Positions 18,861 to 28,302 are shown, counted from the stretch's first letter. The stretch: DNA of 64,000 nucleotides from Ruegeria sp. THAF33 (GCF_009363615.1 NZ_CP045384.1:1-64000), one strand, 5' to 3'. A program made the numbers and translations. The notes: generated by a model not told the origin, from the letters alone.

Positions 18861-20798
18861 CTATCGGTCAGGGGCGTACCAAATTGGCGAAGTGTATGCG
18901 CGTTCCTGCGCTGTCAATGGGACATTGTCTGGCATTTGTATTCCAAACTTAACGGCATCATACGCCGTCCAGCGGGGTGTCGGAATTTCGATCACTCGGG
19001 CGTAGTAAAACGCGCTTTCTGACGGATCAAAGTCGGGATCCTGCCACACGGTTCCTAACTCAGAAGCACCTATCGTGTTGGTCCACGAGGGGATTGAAAG
19101 GTTAACTGTGGTGCCTACGGATGGCAGCTTACCAGCGGCATCTGGTTCGCGGGAACCGGACCAGGCCACATCGTAGACTTTTTCCCGTTGCTCTCCATCT
19201 CCATCTAACCAACCCTTTATGATCTGGATTCGATCCAAGTTTGCTCCCATCGGATCACGAAGCGCGTATACCAGAAAAGTAGGAGAGCCTTCCCCACGGC
19301 CAAGATCGCCACCCATCGGCACACCTTTGGTGTATCCCACAAGCGCCAAGTCCCGCCGCAAGGCATCCTCTTCGGTAAAAGTATATCCACCGAACATACG
19401 GACGCGCATTCGGGGACCTGTTGTTGCGTAAGTTTCACGCCGATGCATCGCATCCCAGATGGCTGTGCGGGAATTCTCCTCGGCCCATACTGCTGTCAGA
19501 CCGCCGGTAATATATTGCGACGACCGCAGCGCAACCGTCCCGTCAGCATACGTCTTGCTGACATGTTGGCTCCGTTCTTCGCTGGGCTCGTAGCCGGTAA
19601 ATTTTCCGAAGAAATTGTCGTTGTCAGGGGCGGTCAAACCTGTGTGCGTGTCACTGGCCCCACCCAAACCAAACTTGAAAGGGTTCACCCCTAAAATTTT
19701 TTGAAGCGACAGGCCGCGAAGCAACCCGGATCGGGCATATTCGCCGGGCAGCATATCCGTCTCTTTTCGAACCGAAGCATCAAGGTTACCGAAGTCCCAC
19801 GTTTCGAAGTCAGCAAATTCATCGTCAGGTGAAAGGAACGGGTGAGCCTCACCGTCCCCCTTTATCTGGGTTGGTTCATATAGCCTTTCCCATTTGTTTC
19901 GCGCTTCTGCGTATGCGGGATCTAACGGTACCCCGTCTGCAAAATCGTCAACGAGCGGGAACATCCAGCCGTTCGATAAGTTTCCATTGTGCGGAATAGC
20001 AAGCACACGCCCGCCGGTTGTTTGCTCATAGTTTTCCAACCACTTCCAAAGATCACGAGGGTTTGGTGAGCCGACCGGGGGCGTCGTTGTATAAGGCAGT
20101 ATCTGCCTTGTGAGCTCAGGGCCGTCGCGAAATATCACGTTTCGGTGCAAATTGTTCCCTGCAACGAGAGATGTCCATTCATAGGCTATGAAGGTGCTGA
20201 ACACGCCGGGGTCATTGTACTCCTCCGCGGCATCAATAATGTCGTCCCAAACACGGGCGTAAGCGGGATTGCCGGGTTGATAGTTCAGCGCAGGGGAAAC
20301 CTGTCCTTGAGCAAATGCCGCGGTAAGCTCAAGCGCAGCTGCCAAGGCGGCTTCCCCACCTTTGTTGAATTCCTCGTGGAAATATCTGCCTTGCTCATCC
20401 GCCAGGATGTTGGGTGCACCCCCAATTATGTCGGTGATTGCTCCCATCGCATCCGAATGGTCTGTAATCATGAAGAAATCGAGAGGTATCGAAAGTTTTA
20501 CTGGTTGACCCGTATTAGAGATTACCTCTTCGCCACGCGCAAACCGATAAGCATCTCGCGGCATCAGGCGTGTCCCGCCGCCGCCAGCGTCCCCGGAAAG
20601 ACCGGTATGAACGTGGGTGTCTCCAAAATAGACTTGAGTTGGATACGCACGCTCAGCGTAAGGTGAATAAGGGCGACCAGAAGGTCCAGAAAGCCCAGAC
20701 GGGTTTATTGCATCCTGAGCAAGGATTGGGTTCCCCAAAATGAGAGCGAGGGGTAAAACATAGCGAAACAACTTTTCCTCCATAATTGGAGGCATCAT
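18861..20798 (-). CDS. Exported DUF3604 domain protein
   Basis: A 645-residue protein of the DUF3604 family, whose members are exported and of unproven function; the family has PHP-like metal motifs. An N-terminal signal peptide (FRYVLPLALILGNPILAQ) is followed by VYFGDTHVHTGLSGDAGGGG and DFFMITDHSDAMGAI, which supply putative metal-binding His/Asp residues, and by FGLGGASDTHTGLTAPD further on. The open frame extends to 20909, but the ATG at 20798 has ggag on this strand and precedes the signal peptide. The 3' end faces the decayed cyclase. Substrate unknown. Confidence 0.85.
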   Translation of the reverse strand: MMPPIMEEKLFRYVLPLALILGNPILAQDAINPSGLSGPSGRPYSPYAERAYPTQVYFGDTHVHTGLSGDAGGGGTRLMPRDAYRFARGEEVISNTGQPVKLSIPLDFFMITDHSDAMGAITDIIGGAPNILADEQGRYFHEEFNKGGEAALAAALELTAAFAQGQVSPALNYQPGNPAYARVWDDIIDAAEEYNDPGVFSTFIAYEWTSLVAGNNLHRNVIFRDGPELTRQILPYTTTPPVGSPNPRDLWKWLENYEQTTGGRVLAIPHNGNLSNGWMFPLVDDFADGVPLDPAYAEARNKWERLYEPTQIKGDGEAHPFLSPDDEFADFETWDFGNLDASVRKETDMLPGEYARSGLLRGLSLQKILGVNPFKFGLGGASDTHTGLTAPDNDNFFGKFTGYEPSEERSQHVSKTYADGTVALRSSQYITGGLTAVWAEENSRTAIWDAMHRRETYATTGPRMRVRMFGGYTFTEEDALRRDLALVGYTKGVPMGGDLGRGEGSPTFLVYALRDPMGANLDRIQIIKGWLDGDGEQREKVYDVAWSGSREPDAAGKLPSVGTTVNLSIPSWTNTIGASELGTVWQDPDFDPSESAFYYARVIEIPTPRWTAYDAVKFGIQMPDNVPLTAQERAYTSPIWYAPDR

Positions 20799-20963
20799 AA
20801 CACAACTCCGGTACGGAGTATTTCCGGCCGAGAATAAATGTCTTCTGCACTTGAGGAGTAGACCCTCGGTGAACTTCACCAAATGGCTGCAACGAGCCGG
20901 GCGCAGCAAATTATCCCGTGGTCCTAGCGGTTTAATGAACTTTCGAAGAGCCGTCCAAGTGGT

Positions 20964-21641
20964 TCAAAGGCTGTTGAGCCGATGCTTCTCGAGTATCCCA
21001 CAAAGCATAGTCTTGGCTTGGAGCCTGTGTTCTCGATGGCGTTCACGCGCCACATCCGGCCGACCTTCACTTATCGCTTGGAAAACAACACGATGATCCT
21101 CATTGGATTTGACTGGTAGCGGCCTGATAAACAGTGTCGTTGCGCGTGCGCGACGAACCTGGTCGCTCATCATGGCCACAATCGCTTCGACCCGTTTGTT
21201 GCCACCTAAACGCACGAGTTCCTGATGAAACAGCTCATCGGCCTCGGCCCAGGCTTCCAGGTCTTCGGCGTCGATGGCTTGGTCCATCTTTGCAATCGAT
21301 CCAGCAAGTACCGACAGTTCATCATCTGAATAACCTGCTTCGGCTGCGCGCTGTGCTGCGAGACTCTCGAGTTCCGTCAATATGTCGTAAATTTCACGCA
21401 TATCATCGGATGAAACAGGCAGTATCCGCACGCCCTTTCGGGGCCGCATTTCCAGCAAACCCTTACTTTCCAACATCAGTGCAGCTTCCCGTATCGGGGT
21501 GCGGGACATGCCAAGGGTCTCGGCGAGTTCAGATTCCAGATGGTCAGTTCCGGCCGCAAGTTCGCCGGATAGGATCATCCGCCGCAAATCCCTTACAGCG
21601 CGTTGTGTATTGGAAAGAGTTTTTGCTTCCTGATCCTTCAC
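20964..21641 (-). CDS. GntR family regulator (FCD/FadR type)
   Basis: A 225-residue regulator. The N-terminal winged helix (about residues 10-75) has the GntR signature LRRMILSGELAAGTDHLESE, then LAETLGMSRTPIREAALML and LLEMRPRKGVRI; the C-terminal FCD all-helical domain has the metal/ligand His/Asp pattern (ADELFHQELVRLGGN, REHRLQAK). FCD regulators usually respond to a sugar acid or carboxylic acid from the pathway they control. It overlaps the Gfo/Idh/MocA gene by 4 nt and is the last gene of the leftward arm of the sugar-acid locus, so it is the likely regulator of both arms. Confidence 0.9.
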   Translation of the reverse strand: MKDQEAKTLSNTQRAVRDLRRMILSGELAAGTDHLESELAETLGMSRTPIREAALMLESKGLLEMRPRKGVRILPVSSDDMREIYDILTELESLAAQRAAEAGYSDDELSVLAGSIAKMDQAIDAEDLEAWAEADELFHQELVRLGGNKRVEAIVAMMSDQVRRARATTLFIRPLPVKSNEDHRVVFQAISEGRPDVARERHREHRLQAKTMLCGILEKHRLNSL

Positions 21642-22669
21642 GGCGTCTCCAGGTTGATCTTTCGTCCCTCCGCAGCCGAGAGATAGATTTTCTCTTCTAT
21701 GCGGATCACATCCAAATATTCTCGGGCCGTGTTTTCCAACAGCGTGCCCCGTAGAAGGCCCGAAATGACGTGACTTTGCAAGGCGTGGACACAGTCTCCT
21801 CCAAATCCTTCGTGATCGCTCGGAGGTAGAATCTGCTGTCGCTTCTGTTTTCCAAAAGCGCGGAATTCCACTGAACCGTCGCCGTTAAGAACCAGCGATC
21901 CTTTCGTTCCTTCAATAAGCGCTTCGCCCATGGTTTGGCGCAGGTTTTCGGCACTGTGATCAAGGCACCTGTTCCCGTCGAACAGAGCTTTCAAACCGTT
22001 TGGATGATCAAATAAGATGTAACCTGAGTCCTCGCCTGCGATAACGGGGTTCACTCGACGCAGGTCGGCATAAACCGCGCTGGGCGCCCCGAACAGAAAC
22101 CGGAACGTGTCTACCCAGTGAACCGCTGTTTCATGAACGAGGAAACGCGGCATGTCCTGAAAGTAGGGCTGCCGGTCAAGATAGGCGCGTGGTCCCTGTC
22201 CGTCGCCGGGCCGAAGCCGGAAAGTCGCTTGAAGAGGCGTTCCAATTCGACCTTCAGCCATCGCTTCTTTGATTGCGCGGTACCAAGGCTGGAAGCGAAA
22301 GTTCTCGTGTACGACAATCGTTGCGCCAACCTCATCTGCTTCGGAAACAACCTCCTCCGCTTCACCCAGAGACAAGCAAAATGGCTTTTGGCAGATCAGC
22401 CACTTGATACCAAACCGCAGTGCCGTGCGGATGGCCTCGGCCTGCGCCACAGGAGGAAGGATGATGTCCACGAGATCTGGTTCTTCTGCCTCCAACATTT
22501 TCGACAGATCATCATAAGCCGCCAGCCCTGTTTCCCTCGCTTTTTTGATATCACGGTTGCAGGATGCAACTGGAACAGCGCCAGGCATTCTTGACCAGCT
22601 TTCGTAGTGGAACTTGCTGAAGTATCCCGCACCTACACACGCGACCCGAATGGCTTCTTTAGTACTCAT
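21638..22669 (-). CDS. Gfo/Idh/MocA family NAD(P)-dependent oxidoreductase
   Basis: A 343-residue dehydrogenase. The N-terminal Rossmann fold shows VACVGAGYFSKFHYESW (GxGxx(S)), the central block CQKPFCLSLGEAEEVV provides the family Lys-Pro motif, and DTFRFLFG carries the substrate-side residues. Members oxidise sugars, inositols or lactols to lactones or ketones. The gene overlaps by 4 nt with both the IPMDH-like gene upstream and the GntR gene downstream, so all three are translationally coupled. The likely role is an oxidation step of a sugar in the pathway served by the divergent TctCBA-kinase-aldolase operon; the substrate is not known. Confidence 0.9.
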   Translation of the reverse strand: MSTKEAIRVACVGAGYFSKFHYESWSRMPGAVPVASCNRDIKKARETGLAAYDDLSKMLEAEEPDLVDIILPPVAQAEAIRTALRFGIKWLICQKPFCLSLGEAEEVVSEADEVGATIVVHENFRFQPWYRAIKEAMAEGRIGTPLQATFRLRPGDGQGPRAYLDRQPYFQDMPRFLVHETAVHWVDTFRFLFGAPSAVYADLRRVNPVIAGEDSGYILFDHPNGLKALFDGNRCLDHSAENLRQTMGEALIEGTKGSLVLNGDGSVEFRAFGKQKRQQILPPSDHEGFGGDCVHALQSHVISGLLRGTLLENTAREYLDVIRIEEKIYLSAAEGRKINLETP

Positions 22670-23754
22670 GCCGGCAATGCTTCCAATACCGCTGAGGCTG
22701 CTTCCTGAGTTCCAGCTTTGCCGCCCAAGTCTCGCGTCAGGCTTTGACCGTTCGCCACTACCTTTTCCACGGCCTCGCGCAATCGAGCGCCGTCGCTGGA
22801 CAGTTCCGGGTGATCATGGGTCAAACCCAACCATTCGAGCATCATTGCCGCAGATAGGAACATTGCAAAAGGGTTGGCAACACCCTGTCCCGCAATGTCC
22901 GGAGCGGAGCCGTGGCAGGGTTGGAACACGGCGTGGTTCAATCCGATATCTGCTGAAGGAGCCAGTCCAAGACCGCCCATAAGACCTGCACCAAGGTCAG
23001 AGAGGATATCTCCGAACATGTTCTCAGTTACCAAAACATCGAATTCCCAAGGCTTCTGGACCATCCAGAGGGCGGTCGCATCAACATAAGCATGGTCTGC
23101 TTGTAAATCGGGATGGCGTGCGGCCTCGGCGTCAAAGATTGATCTGAAGAATGCAAAGGCGCGGAATACATTGGCTTTGTCGACACAGGTTACTCGTCCC
23201 GGGCCGCGACCGGACGCCTTGCGGTTGTTGGCGAGGTCAAACGCGAAACGGAATAGCTTTTCGGATACCTCGCGGGTGATCAGCAGGGTTTCACGCGCCT
23301 CATCTTCCGTGACTTCGCCCGTTCCTTGGGTGAAGAACAACCCTTCGGTGCTTTCACGAATCAAAACAAAGTCGATCTCTTTTCCGGGAGGCAACGCCAA
23401 GGGTGTCATTTGTCCGCTGCTTACCTTTACCGGACGCACGCCAGCAAAAAGGCCAAGCTGCTTTCGCAGGTCTATCTGTGGAGAAATCTCGGTTCCGTCA
23501 GGATATCGAACATCCGGTAAACCCATTGCTGACAGCAGAATCGCGTCGGCCTTGCGTGCAGTTTCGAGTGATCCTGTTGGGAAAGATTCTCCAGTTTTGG
23601 CGTAGTGGCCTGCGCCTGCTGGTGCGTCTGTAAACGCCAACTCGTAGGTCGGATTACCGCGCGAGAGATGGCGCAAAATTTCAAGCGTAGGCGCCATAAT
23701 TTCCGGGCCGATCCCGTCCCCGTGGAAAACCGCGATATCGTAAGTCTTTTTCAT
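22666..23754 (-). CDS. Isopropylmalate/isocitrate/tartrate dehydrogenase family enzyme
   Basis: A 362-residue metal- and NAD(P)-dependent beta-decarboxylating-type dehydrogenase. The family motifs are clear: HGDGIGPEIM near the start, LIRESTEGLFF for substrate binding, VDKANVFRAFAFF, VTENMFGDILSDLGAGLMGG and FQPCHGSAPDIAGQGVANP. True LeuB context is absent, so it is not expected to be the leucine-pathway enzyme. Its linkage to OtnK- and OtnC-like genes across the divergent promoter suggests it oxidises a hydroxyl of a short sugar acid, as tartrate dehydrogenases do. Whether it also decarboxylates is open. Confidence 0.88.
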   Translation of the reverse strand: MKKTYDIAVFHGDGIGPEIMAPTLEILRHLSRGNPTYELAFTDAPAGAGHYAKTGESFPTGSLETARKADAILLSAMGLPDVRYPDGTEISPQIDLRKQLGLFAGVRPVKVSSGQMTPLALPPGKEIDFVLIRESTEGLFFTQGTGEVTEDEARETLLITREVSEKLFRFAFDLANNRKASGRGPGRVTCVDKANVFRAFAFFRSIFDAEAARHPDLQADHAYVDATALWMVQKPWEFDVLVTENMFGDILSDLGAGLMGGLGLAPSADIGLNHAVFQPCHGSAPDIAGQGVANPFAMFLSAAMMLEWLGLTHDHPELSSDGARLREAVEKVVANGQSLTRDLGGKAGTQEAASAVLEALPA

Positions 23755-23890
23755 TTTGGCCCGCTTCCTTCCCGTTTTGCATTCATAGCGCGATAGCAGC
23801 TTCCACTACAGTCCGTTGACAATGCATTCTTTAATGTATACGCAAATAAATGCAACAATAAACGCGAAGTTGTTTTGGGAGGACTTGGAA
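23755..23890. promoter_or_regulatory. Divergent promoter region of the sugar-acid locus
   Basis: 136 nt between the IPMDH-like gene and tctC. It holds a perfect -35-like TTGACA (23816-23821) directed toward tctC and an imperfect inverted repeat TGCATT-cttt-AATGTA (23823-23838) just behind it. The sequence TGTATAC at 23835-23841 fits the T-GT-AC-A pattern bound by many FCD-type GntR regulators. It is the most likely binding region of the GntR protein encoded at 20964-21641. Confidence 0.5.
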
Positions 23891-24898
23891 ATGAAACTAA
23901 AGCTAGGGCGGTTAGCGGCCGCAGCCGTGATGGCGACCGGGATCGCAGGGGCAACTGCCGCGCAGGATTATCCCTATCGTGATATCACCACAGCTGTGGT
24001 CTGGGGGGCCGGTGGCGGCACGGACACGATTAACCGAATGATCATGGCCGAGATGGAAAAACACCTTCCGGTCTCGATCAATGTGATCAATCAAACAGGT
24101 GGGGTCGCAGGCTCCAACGGCATGGTCTATGTCATGAACCAACCAGACGATGGTTATACATTGGTCGGGCTGTCAGAATCGAATGTCACGGCCGCTGTGC
24201 AGGGGGGGTGGGACAAGAAATTTGATTTTTGGTACCCGTTCATTGTTGGCGGATCACCTGATCTGATCTCGGTTCCAGCGGACAGCCCTTACAATACGCT
24301 GGAAGAACTGGTCGACGCTGCCAAAGCTGCTCCGGGTACTATTCCAGCAGCGGCTTCCGGTGCAGGTTCGATCCACCACTTGAACCTTCTGGCCATCGAA
24401 AAAGGGTCCGGTGCAGAATTCAAATTTGTTCCATACAAAGGCTCAGCACCCGGGCAGGAAGCGGCGATAGCGGGTGAAGTTGCGTTGGTTGTGACTTCAC
24501 TGGCTGAACAGGCCCCATTGATCGAGGGTGGCCAATTGAAACCGCTTGCGATGTTGACGCCCGAAGATGCGCAGATTGCGGGCACAACAGTGCCATCTGC
24601 CTTTGGCATCTATGACGGGCTCGACCAGTATCTGCCGCTCAAACAGGCCATCGGGTTTGCAGTTCACAGTTCAGCCGGAGATGACGTAAAGGCTGCGCTT
24701 GGCGATGCGTTCGAGCAGGCGATTGCGTCCGACACCGTCGCTGAATGGGCTGCGGCAAACAACTACGATGTCGGCGGTCAGCACGGCGAAGAAGCTCAAG
24801 AATTGTTTGCGAACCTTGAGGCTACCTTTGCCTATACCTTGCAGGACCTTGGTGCTGCCACTGTCGATCCGGCCTCGCTGGGTATCGAGAAGCCCTAA
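23891..24898 (+). CDS. tctC: Tripartite tricarboxylate transporter substrate-binding protein
   Basis: A 335-residue periplasmic binding protein of the TTT (Bug) family. An N-terminal signal peptide with AAAAVMATGIAGATAAQ ends before DYPYRDIT; WGAGGGTDTINRMI is the ligand-loop region and VINQTGGVAGSNGMVYV the second family motif. The frame opens earlier (TTG 23816), but that codon is the promoter -35 box; the ATG at 23891 has gggagga upstream. It delivers a carboxylate to TctBA. Bug-type ligands include tricarboxylates, dicarboxylates and sugar acids, and here a sugar acid is suggested by the downstream enzymes. Confidence 0.9.
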   Translation: MKLKLGRLAAAAVMATGIAGATAAQDYPYRDITTAVVWGAGGGTDTINRMIMAEMEKHLPVSINVINQTGGVAGSNGMVYVMNQPDDGYTLVGLSESNVTAAVQGGWDKKFDFWYPFIVGGSPDLISVPADSPYNTLEELVDAAKAAPGTIPAAASGAGSIHHLNLLAIEKGSGAEFKFVPYKGSAPGQEAAIAGEVALVVTSLAEQAPLIEGGQLKPLAMLTPEDAQIAGTTVPSAFGIYDGLDQYLPLKQAIGFAVHSSAGDDVKAALGDAFEQAIASDTVAEWAAANNYDVGGQHGEEAQELFANLEATFAYTLQDLGAATVDPASLGIEKP

Positions 24899-24915
24899 TC
24901 CGATCAATTTTGAAA

Positions 24916-24935
24916 GGGCGCGTTCGATCGCGCCC
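24916..24935 (+). promoter_or_regulatory. Intra-operon hairpin between tctC and tctB
   Basis: The arms gggcgcg (24916-24922) and cgcgccc (24929-24935) form a 7-bp GC-rich stem with a 6-nt loop in the 57-nt gap. Such hairpins often stabilise the binding-protein mRNA and lower expression of the membrane subunits. Confidence 0.5.
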
Positions 24936-24955
24936 CTTCCTGAAGGAGGCAGGCC

Positions 24956-25705
24956 ATGGACAAACCTGACGAAACACTGATCCTGCGGACGCGCGATTTT
25001 TGGGCATCGATTGTTCTTATCACAGTGTCCCTCTTTTTCCTTTGGAAGACATTGGACATTCCACTTTGGGGTGAAAACCGCGCCGGTGTAAGTGGATCGG
25101 ATTGGTACAACTCGGCTGCAATTGTACCGTTATTCATCTTCGGCGGGATACTTGTTCTTTCCTTCGTTTTGCTGGCTATTTCGGTCCGTTCGGGCGGAGC
25201 TCAAAACGCGTTCAGTGCCTTGGGGATTGGATGGGAAAAGTCGGAAGCCTATCGAGCTTCAACAATAGGCCTGATCCTTCTTGCATATGTCGTCGGACTG
25301 GTTCCCAGAGTGGACTTCATTCTGTGCTCTGGGTTGCTGATCACGGCTTTGACTTACGGCTATTACGGGGGTCATGCGCGGCGTGCTTTGGTGGCCTGTG
25401 TCGCAGTTGTCGCTGCCGGTTTGTTTGCGTTCGCCGTGTTTCCTGCTCAGGCGGATTGGAATGAACACGGTGATGATTGGTTTACTTTGGCCGTTTGGGT
25501 CACGCTTACACTTGTGGTGTTGACCAAAGCGGTTACTGAACGCGTTTTGCGGTTCGTTCCAGTGGTGGCGATACTTGCCCCGCTCATCCTTGTAAGCGCG
25601 ATGGCCTTTGTTTTCCGGCAGAACGTTCCCGCGCGCGGGGGGCTGATCTTTAAGCAAATCGAATACCAATACTACGTGACGCTTCGTCCGCTTTGGAAAG
25701 ACTGA
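24956..25705 (+). CDS. tctB: Tripartite tricarboxylate transporter small membrane subunit
   Basis: A 249-residue membrane protein, the small TctB-type subunit of the TTT transporter. Hydrophobic segments are visible at FWASIVLITVSLFFLW (about residues 15-30), FIFGGILVLSFVLLAIS, AYVVGLVPRVDFILCSGLLI and further toward the C-terminus. It is longer than the usual four-span TctB (about 150 residues), with extra hydrophobic segments at the end (VLRFVPVVAILAPLILVSAM). aaggaggc precedes the ATG; tctA starts 4 nt after its stop. Confidence 0.82.
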   Translation: MDKPDETLILRTRDFWASIVLITVSLFFLWKTLDIPLWGENRAGVSGSDWYNSAAIVPLFIFGGILVLSFVLLAISVRSGGAQNAFSALGIGWEKSEAYRASTIGLILLAYVVGLVPRVDFILCSGLLITALTYGYYGGHARRALVACVAVVAAGLFAFAVFPAQADWNEHGDDWFTLAVWVTLTLVVLTKAVTERVLRFVPVVAILAPLILVSAMAFVFRQNVPARGGLIFKQIEYQYYVTLRPLWKD

Positions 25706-25709
25706 CCGG

Positions 25710-27221
25710 ATGGACTTTATCCTATCGCAACTGGCTGGATTTGGGACTGCATTCCTGGGCCTGGCAGCGGACCCGCAAACCTATCTGTATTTGATTGCAT
25801 CCGTATTCCTGGGCATCGCATTCGGAGCATTGCCCGGACTTACGGCAACCCTGGCAGTGACGATCCTGACGGGATTTTTTGGCAACAAGATCCCATTGGA
25901 CTATTCACTCATCGCATTGCTCGGCGCCTATGTTGGCGCGATTTACGGCGGCTCTTACCCCTCAATTCTATTGAACATTCCGGGCACAGCAGCCAGCGCG
26001 GCGACGGCAATGGATGGCTACCCTCTGGCCAAAGCGGGTCGAGGGGGCGAAGCACTAGGGCTCACCACGACGGCCAGTTTCATCGGCACAGTAATCGGGA
26101 CCATCACGCTTTTGATTTTCGTCTGGGCGCTGCTTTTGGTTTCAAAGAACATCGCAAGCCCGGAGAAAGCATTGTTGGCCCTGTTCGGCATTCTGCTTTC
26201 TGGCACTTTGATGAGCGAAGACCTGGTGATCAAGGGATGGATCGCTGGTCTGATCGGGCTTGCGATGTCCATGGTGGGGCTTGACCCTCTGTTGTCTGAA
26301 CCACGCTATACTTTCGGCTGGTCTTACCTGATGAGCGGATTTCAGGTCGTGCCAGTTTTGATGGGGGCCTTTGCCATTCCCCAAATCATTGACGGTTTGA
26401 GGCACGTTGAGGCCGGGAAAGTTCTGGCCCTGAAAGGCCGTATTGTTCCAAACCTTCGCTCTATTCGGCGCTACCTACCGACCATTGGCCGGTCAGGAGT
26501 GATCGGAACCGGGGTAGGAGCACTTCCCGGAGTGGGCGAAGACGTCGCCGGTTGGGTCAGCTACGGTGTTGGCAAGACCGTATCTGCCGAGGGCGACAAA
26601 TACGGAAAAGGCTCTTTGGAAGGTCTGTTGTGCTCTGAGACTGCAAACAATGCCTGTATTGGTGGTGCTCTGATCCCGCTTTTGGTGTTGGGCATTCCCG
26701 GTTCGCCACCGGCCGCCGCTTTGATGGGCGCTTTCAAAATCAACAACGTGATCCCAGGCCCGACGATAGACCCCGAGATCATTCTGCGCGTGGTTGCAAT
26801 TTTAGTGCTGGCGTCACTGACGATGTTCCTTATGGGGCTTTTCACCGCTCGGGTCTTTATCAAAATACTCGCCATCCCGCAGACCATCTTCTTGCCCGTC
26901 GTTATGGTTTTGACAACAATTGGGTCTTTCAGCGTTGGTGGGGGCATCAATGATCTCTATCTGATGCTTGGTGTGGGTGCCGTTGCCTATTTCATGAACC
27001 TGATGAAATACCCAATCGCCCCGTTGGTGATTGGTGTTATTCTGGGCGGCCTGTTTGACGAAACCTTCCGCCGGTCGCTGTTTCTGTCGGATGGGGATCT
27101 TTCGGTCTTCTTTTCACGACCCGGTGCGGCCATTCTTCTGGTACTCAATATTGGTCTGATCCTCAGCCAACTGCCTGTCGCAAAGCGCGCTTTCTCACGC
27201 CTAAAAGGAATTTCTGTCTGA
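25710..27221 (+). CDS. tctA: Tripartite tricarboxylate transporter large membrane subunit
   Basis: A 503-residue, about 12-span permease subunit that couples carboxylate uptake to the ion gradient. Family signatures are present: FGALPGLTATLAVTILTGFF near the start, GAYVGAIYGGSYPSILLNIP and TAASAATAMDGYPLAKAG, and GVGEDVAGWVSYGVGK in the middle. The stop overlaps the start of the next gene by 1 nt (TGATG), indicating translational coupling into the catabolic genes. Confidence 0.95.
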   Translation: MDFILSQLAGFGTAFLGLAADPQTYLYLIASVFLGIAFGALPGLTATLAVTILTGFFGNKIPLDYSLIALLGAYVGAIYGGSYPSILLNIPGTAASAATAMDGYPLAKAGRGGEALGLTTTASFIGTVIGTITLLIFVWALLLVSKNIASPEKALLALFGILLSGTLMSEDLVIKGWIAGLIGLAMSMVGLDPLLSEPRYTFGWSYLMSGFQVVPVLMGAFAIPQIIDGLRHVEAGKVLALKGRIVPNLRSIRRYLPTIGRSGVIGTGVGALPGVGEDVAGWVSYGVGKTVSAEGDKYGKGSLEGLLCSETANNACIGGALIPLLVLGIPGSPPAAALMGAFKINNVIPGPTIDPEIILRVVAILVLASLTMFLMGLFTARVFIKILAIPQTIFLPVVMVLTTIGSFSVGGGINDLYLMLGVGAVAYFMNLMKYPIAPLVIGVILGGLFDETFRRSLFLSDGDLSVFFSRPGAAILLVLNIGLILSQLPVAKRAFSRLKGISV

Positions 27222-27508
27222 TGTTTGCGGTTACTGTCACCTTCACTCTCAAGCCCGGTACGAGAGACACCTTTTTACCGCTGATGGTCGAAAACGCTTC
27301 AACCTCTCTGCGTGAAGAACCCGGATGCCATCAGTTTGACGTTTGCCTCGGTGACGATCCCGAGACGGTGTTCCTCTACGAGGTTTATGAGGACGCTGCC
27401 GCGTTCGGCGTTCACCTCGAAAGCCCGCATTTCAAGTCCTTCGATGCTGCGGTGGCTGATATGATAGAAGCCAAAGCTGTTCACCAGTATTCCGAGGTCA
27501 TCCGATGA
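27221..27508 (+). CDS. ABM-domain (antibiotic biosynthesis monooxygenase fold) protein
   Basis: A 95-residue dimeric alpha/beta ferredoxin-like protein. It shows FAVTVTFTLKPGTRDTFLPL, EEPGCHQFDVCLGDDPETV, FLYEVYEDAAAFGVHLESP and HFKSFDAAVADM, the usual ABM layout. Such small proteins occur beside sugar catabolic genes (for example LsrG- or L-rhamnose-mutarotase-like roles) and may isomerise or process an intermediate. It is coupled by overlaps of 1 nt upstream and 4 nt downstream. Exact reaction unknown. Confidence 0.82.
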   Translation: MFAVTVTFTLKPGTRDTFLPLMVENASTSLREEPGCHQFDVCLGDDPETVFLYEVYEDAAAFGVHLESPHFKSFDAAVADMIEAKAVHQYSEVIR

Positions 27509-28302
27509 ACGATTGGGAAATCCACGCCGTCAAATATGCAGATCGCAATGCCCGCACTCGGCGCGATAGCTTCATCTTGGATGACAATCACGACGCGCCT
27601 CATGCGATGGATTATTTCGTTTGGGTGCTCAAACGCGGCGACAAAGTCATTCTGGTCGATACTGGTTACGATAGCGGCGAGGCCACTGCCCGGGGTCGTC
27701 CCATCGCGATGGACCCTCGCGAGGCTTTGCGGCCCTTAGGTATTTCGCCCGAAGCGGTGACCGATGTCATCGTGACCCATCTTCATTATGACCACGCGGG
27801 GGGGCTGCATATGTTCCCTAACGCGAAGTTGCATATGCAATCGGCGGAAATGGCCTTCGCCACGGGCCCCTGTATGTGCCACGATCATCTGCGTGCGCCT
27901 TTCTCGGCGGGCCATATTTGCGAGGTCGTAAAGCGTCTCTATTCAGGCCACGTCATATTCTACGACGGAGAAGCCGAGATAGCTGATGGGGTCACGGTGC
28001 ACTGCATCGGGGGGCATTCGCGCGGGTTGCAATGCGTTCGGGTAAGGACGTCAGGCGGGTGGATGGTTCTGGCCTCGGACGCCTCGCATTACTACGAGAA
28101 TTTCATGGCGCGCAAAGCTTTTCCCATCGTCGTCGACCTGCAGGACATGATGGATGGTTTCGAGACGCTCGAGAGGTTGGCTTCGCATCCTCGACTCATA
28201 GTGCCCGGCCATGATCCACTTGTGCGCGAGGTTTATCCCATCGGAGCAGCACCGCATATCCATAGGTTGGATCCAGGGCCGACGAGGGACATCAAATTAT
28301 GA
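27505..28302 (+). CDS. Metallo-beta-lactamase-fold hydrolase, lactonase-like
   Basis: A 265-residue zinc hydrolase of the N-acyl-homoserine-lactonase-like group. The dinuclear metal ligands are intact: THLHYDHAGGL (HxHxDH), GGHSRGLQ, LASDASHYY and VPGHDPLV. In this operon context the simplest role is opening a sugar lactone made by the Gfo/Idh/MocA oxidoreductase, rather than quorum quenching. It overlaps by 4 nt with the ABM gene and with the kinase gene. The N-terminal part is compact with no signal peptide, so it is cytoplasmic. Confidence 0.85.
   Translation: MNDWEIHAVKYADRNARTRRDSFILDDNHDAPHAMDYFVWVLKRGDKVILVDTGYDSGEATARGRPIAMDPREALRPLGISPEAVTDVIVTHLHYDHAGGLHMFPNAKLHMQSAEMAFATGPCMCHDHLRAPFSAGHICEVVKRLYSGHVIFYDGEAEIADGVTVHCIGGHSRGLQCVRVRTSGGWMVLASDASHYYENFMARKAFPIVVDLQDMMDGFETLERLASHPRLIVPGHDPLVREVYPIGAAPHIHRLDPGPTRDIKL

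Noticed and set aside
18784..19005. Open frame MAETLEVFDAVYEGLERK... after the decayed cyclase
   Set aside because: Its second half overlaps the DUF3604 gene on the other strand; no ribosome site and no family motif.
22666..23754. Assigning the IPMDH-like gene as leuB
   Set aside because: No leucine-pathway gene is adjacent, and it belongs to the sugar-acid locus by overlap with the Gfo/Idh/MocA gene.
27505..28302. Reading the lactonase-like protein as a quorum-quenching enzyme
   Set aside because: Fold permits it, but the tightly coupled catabolic context favours a sugar lactone.
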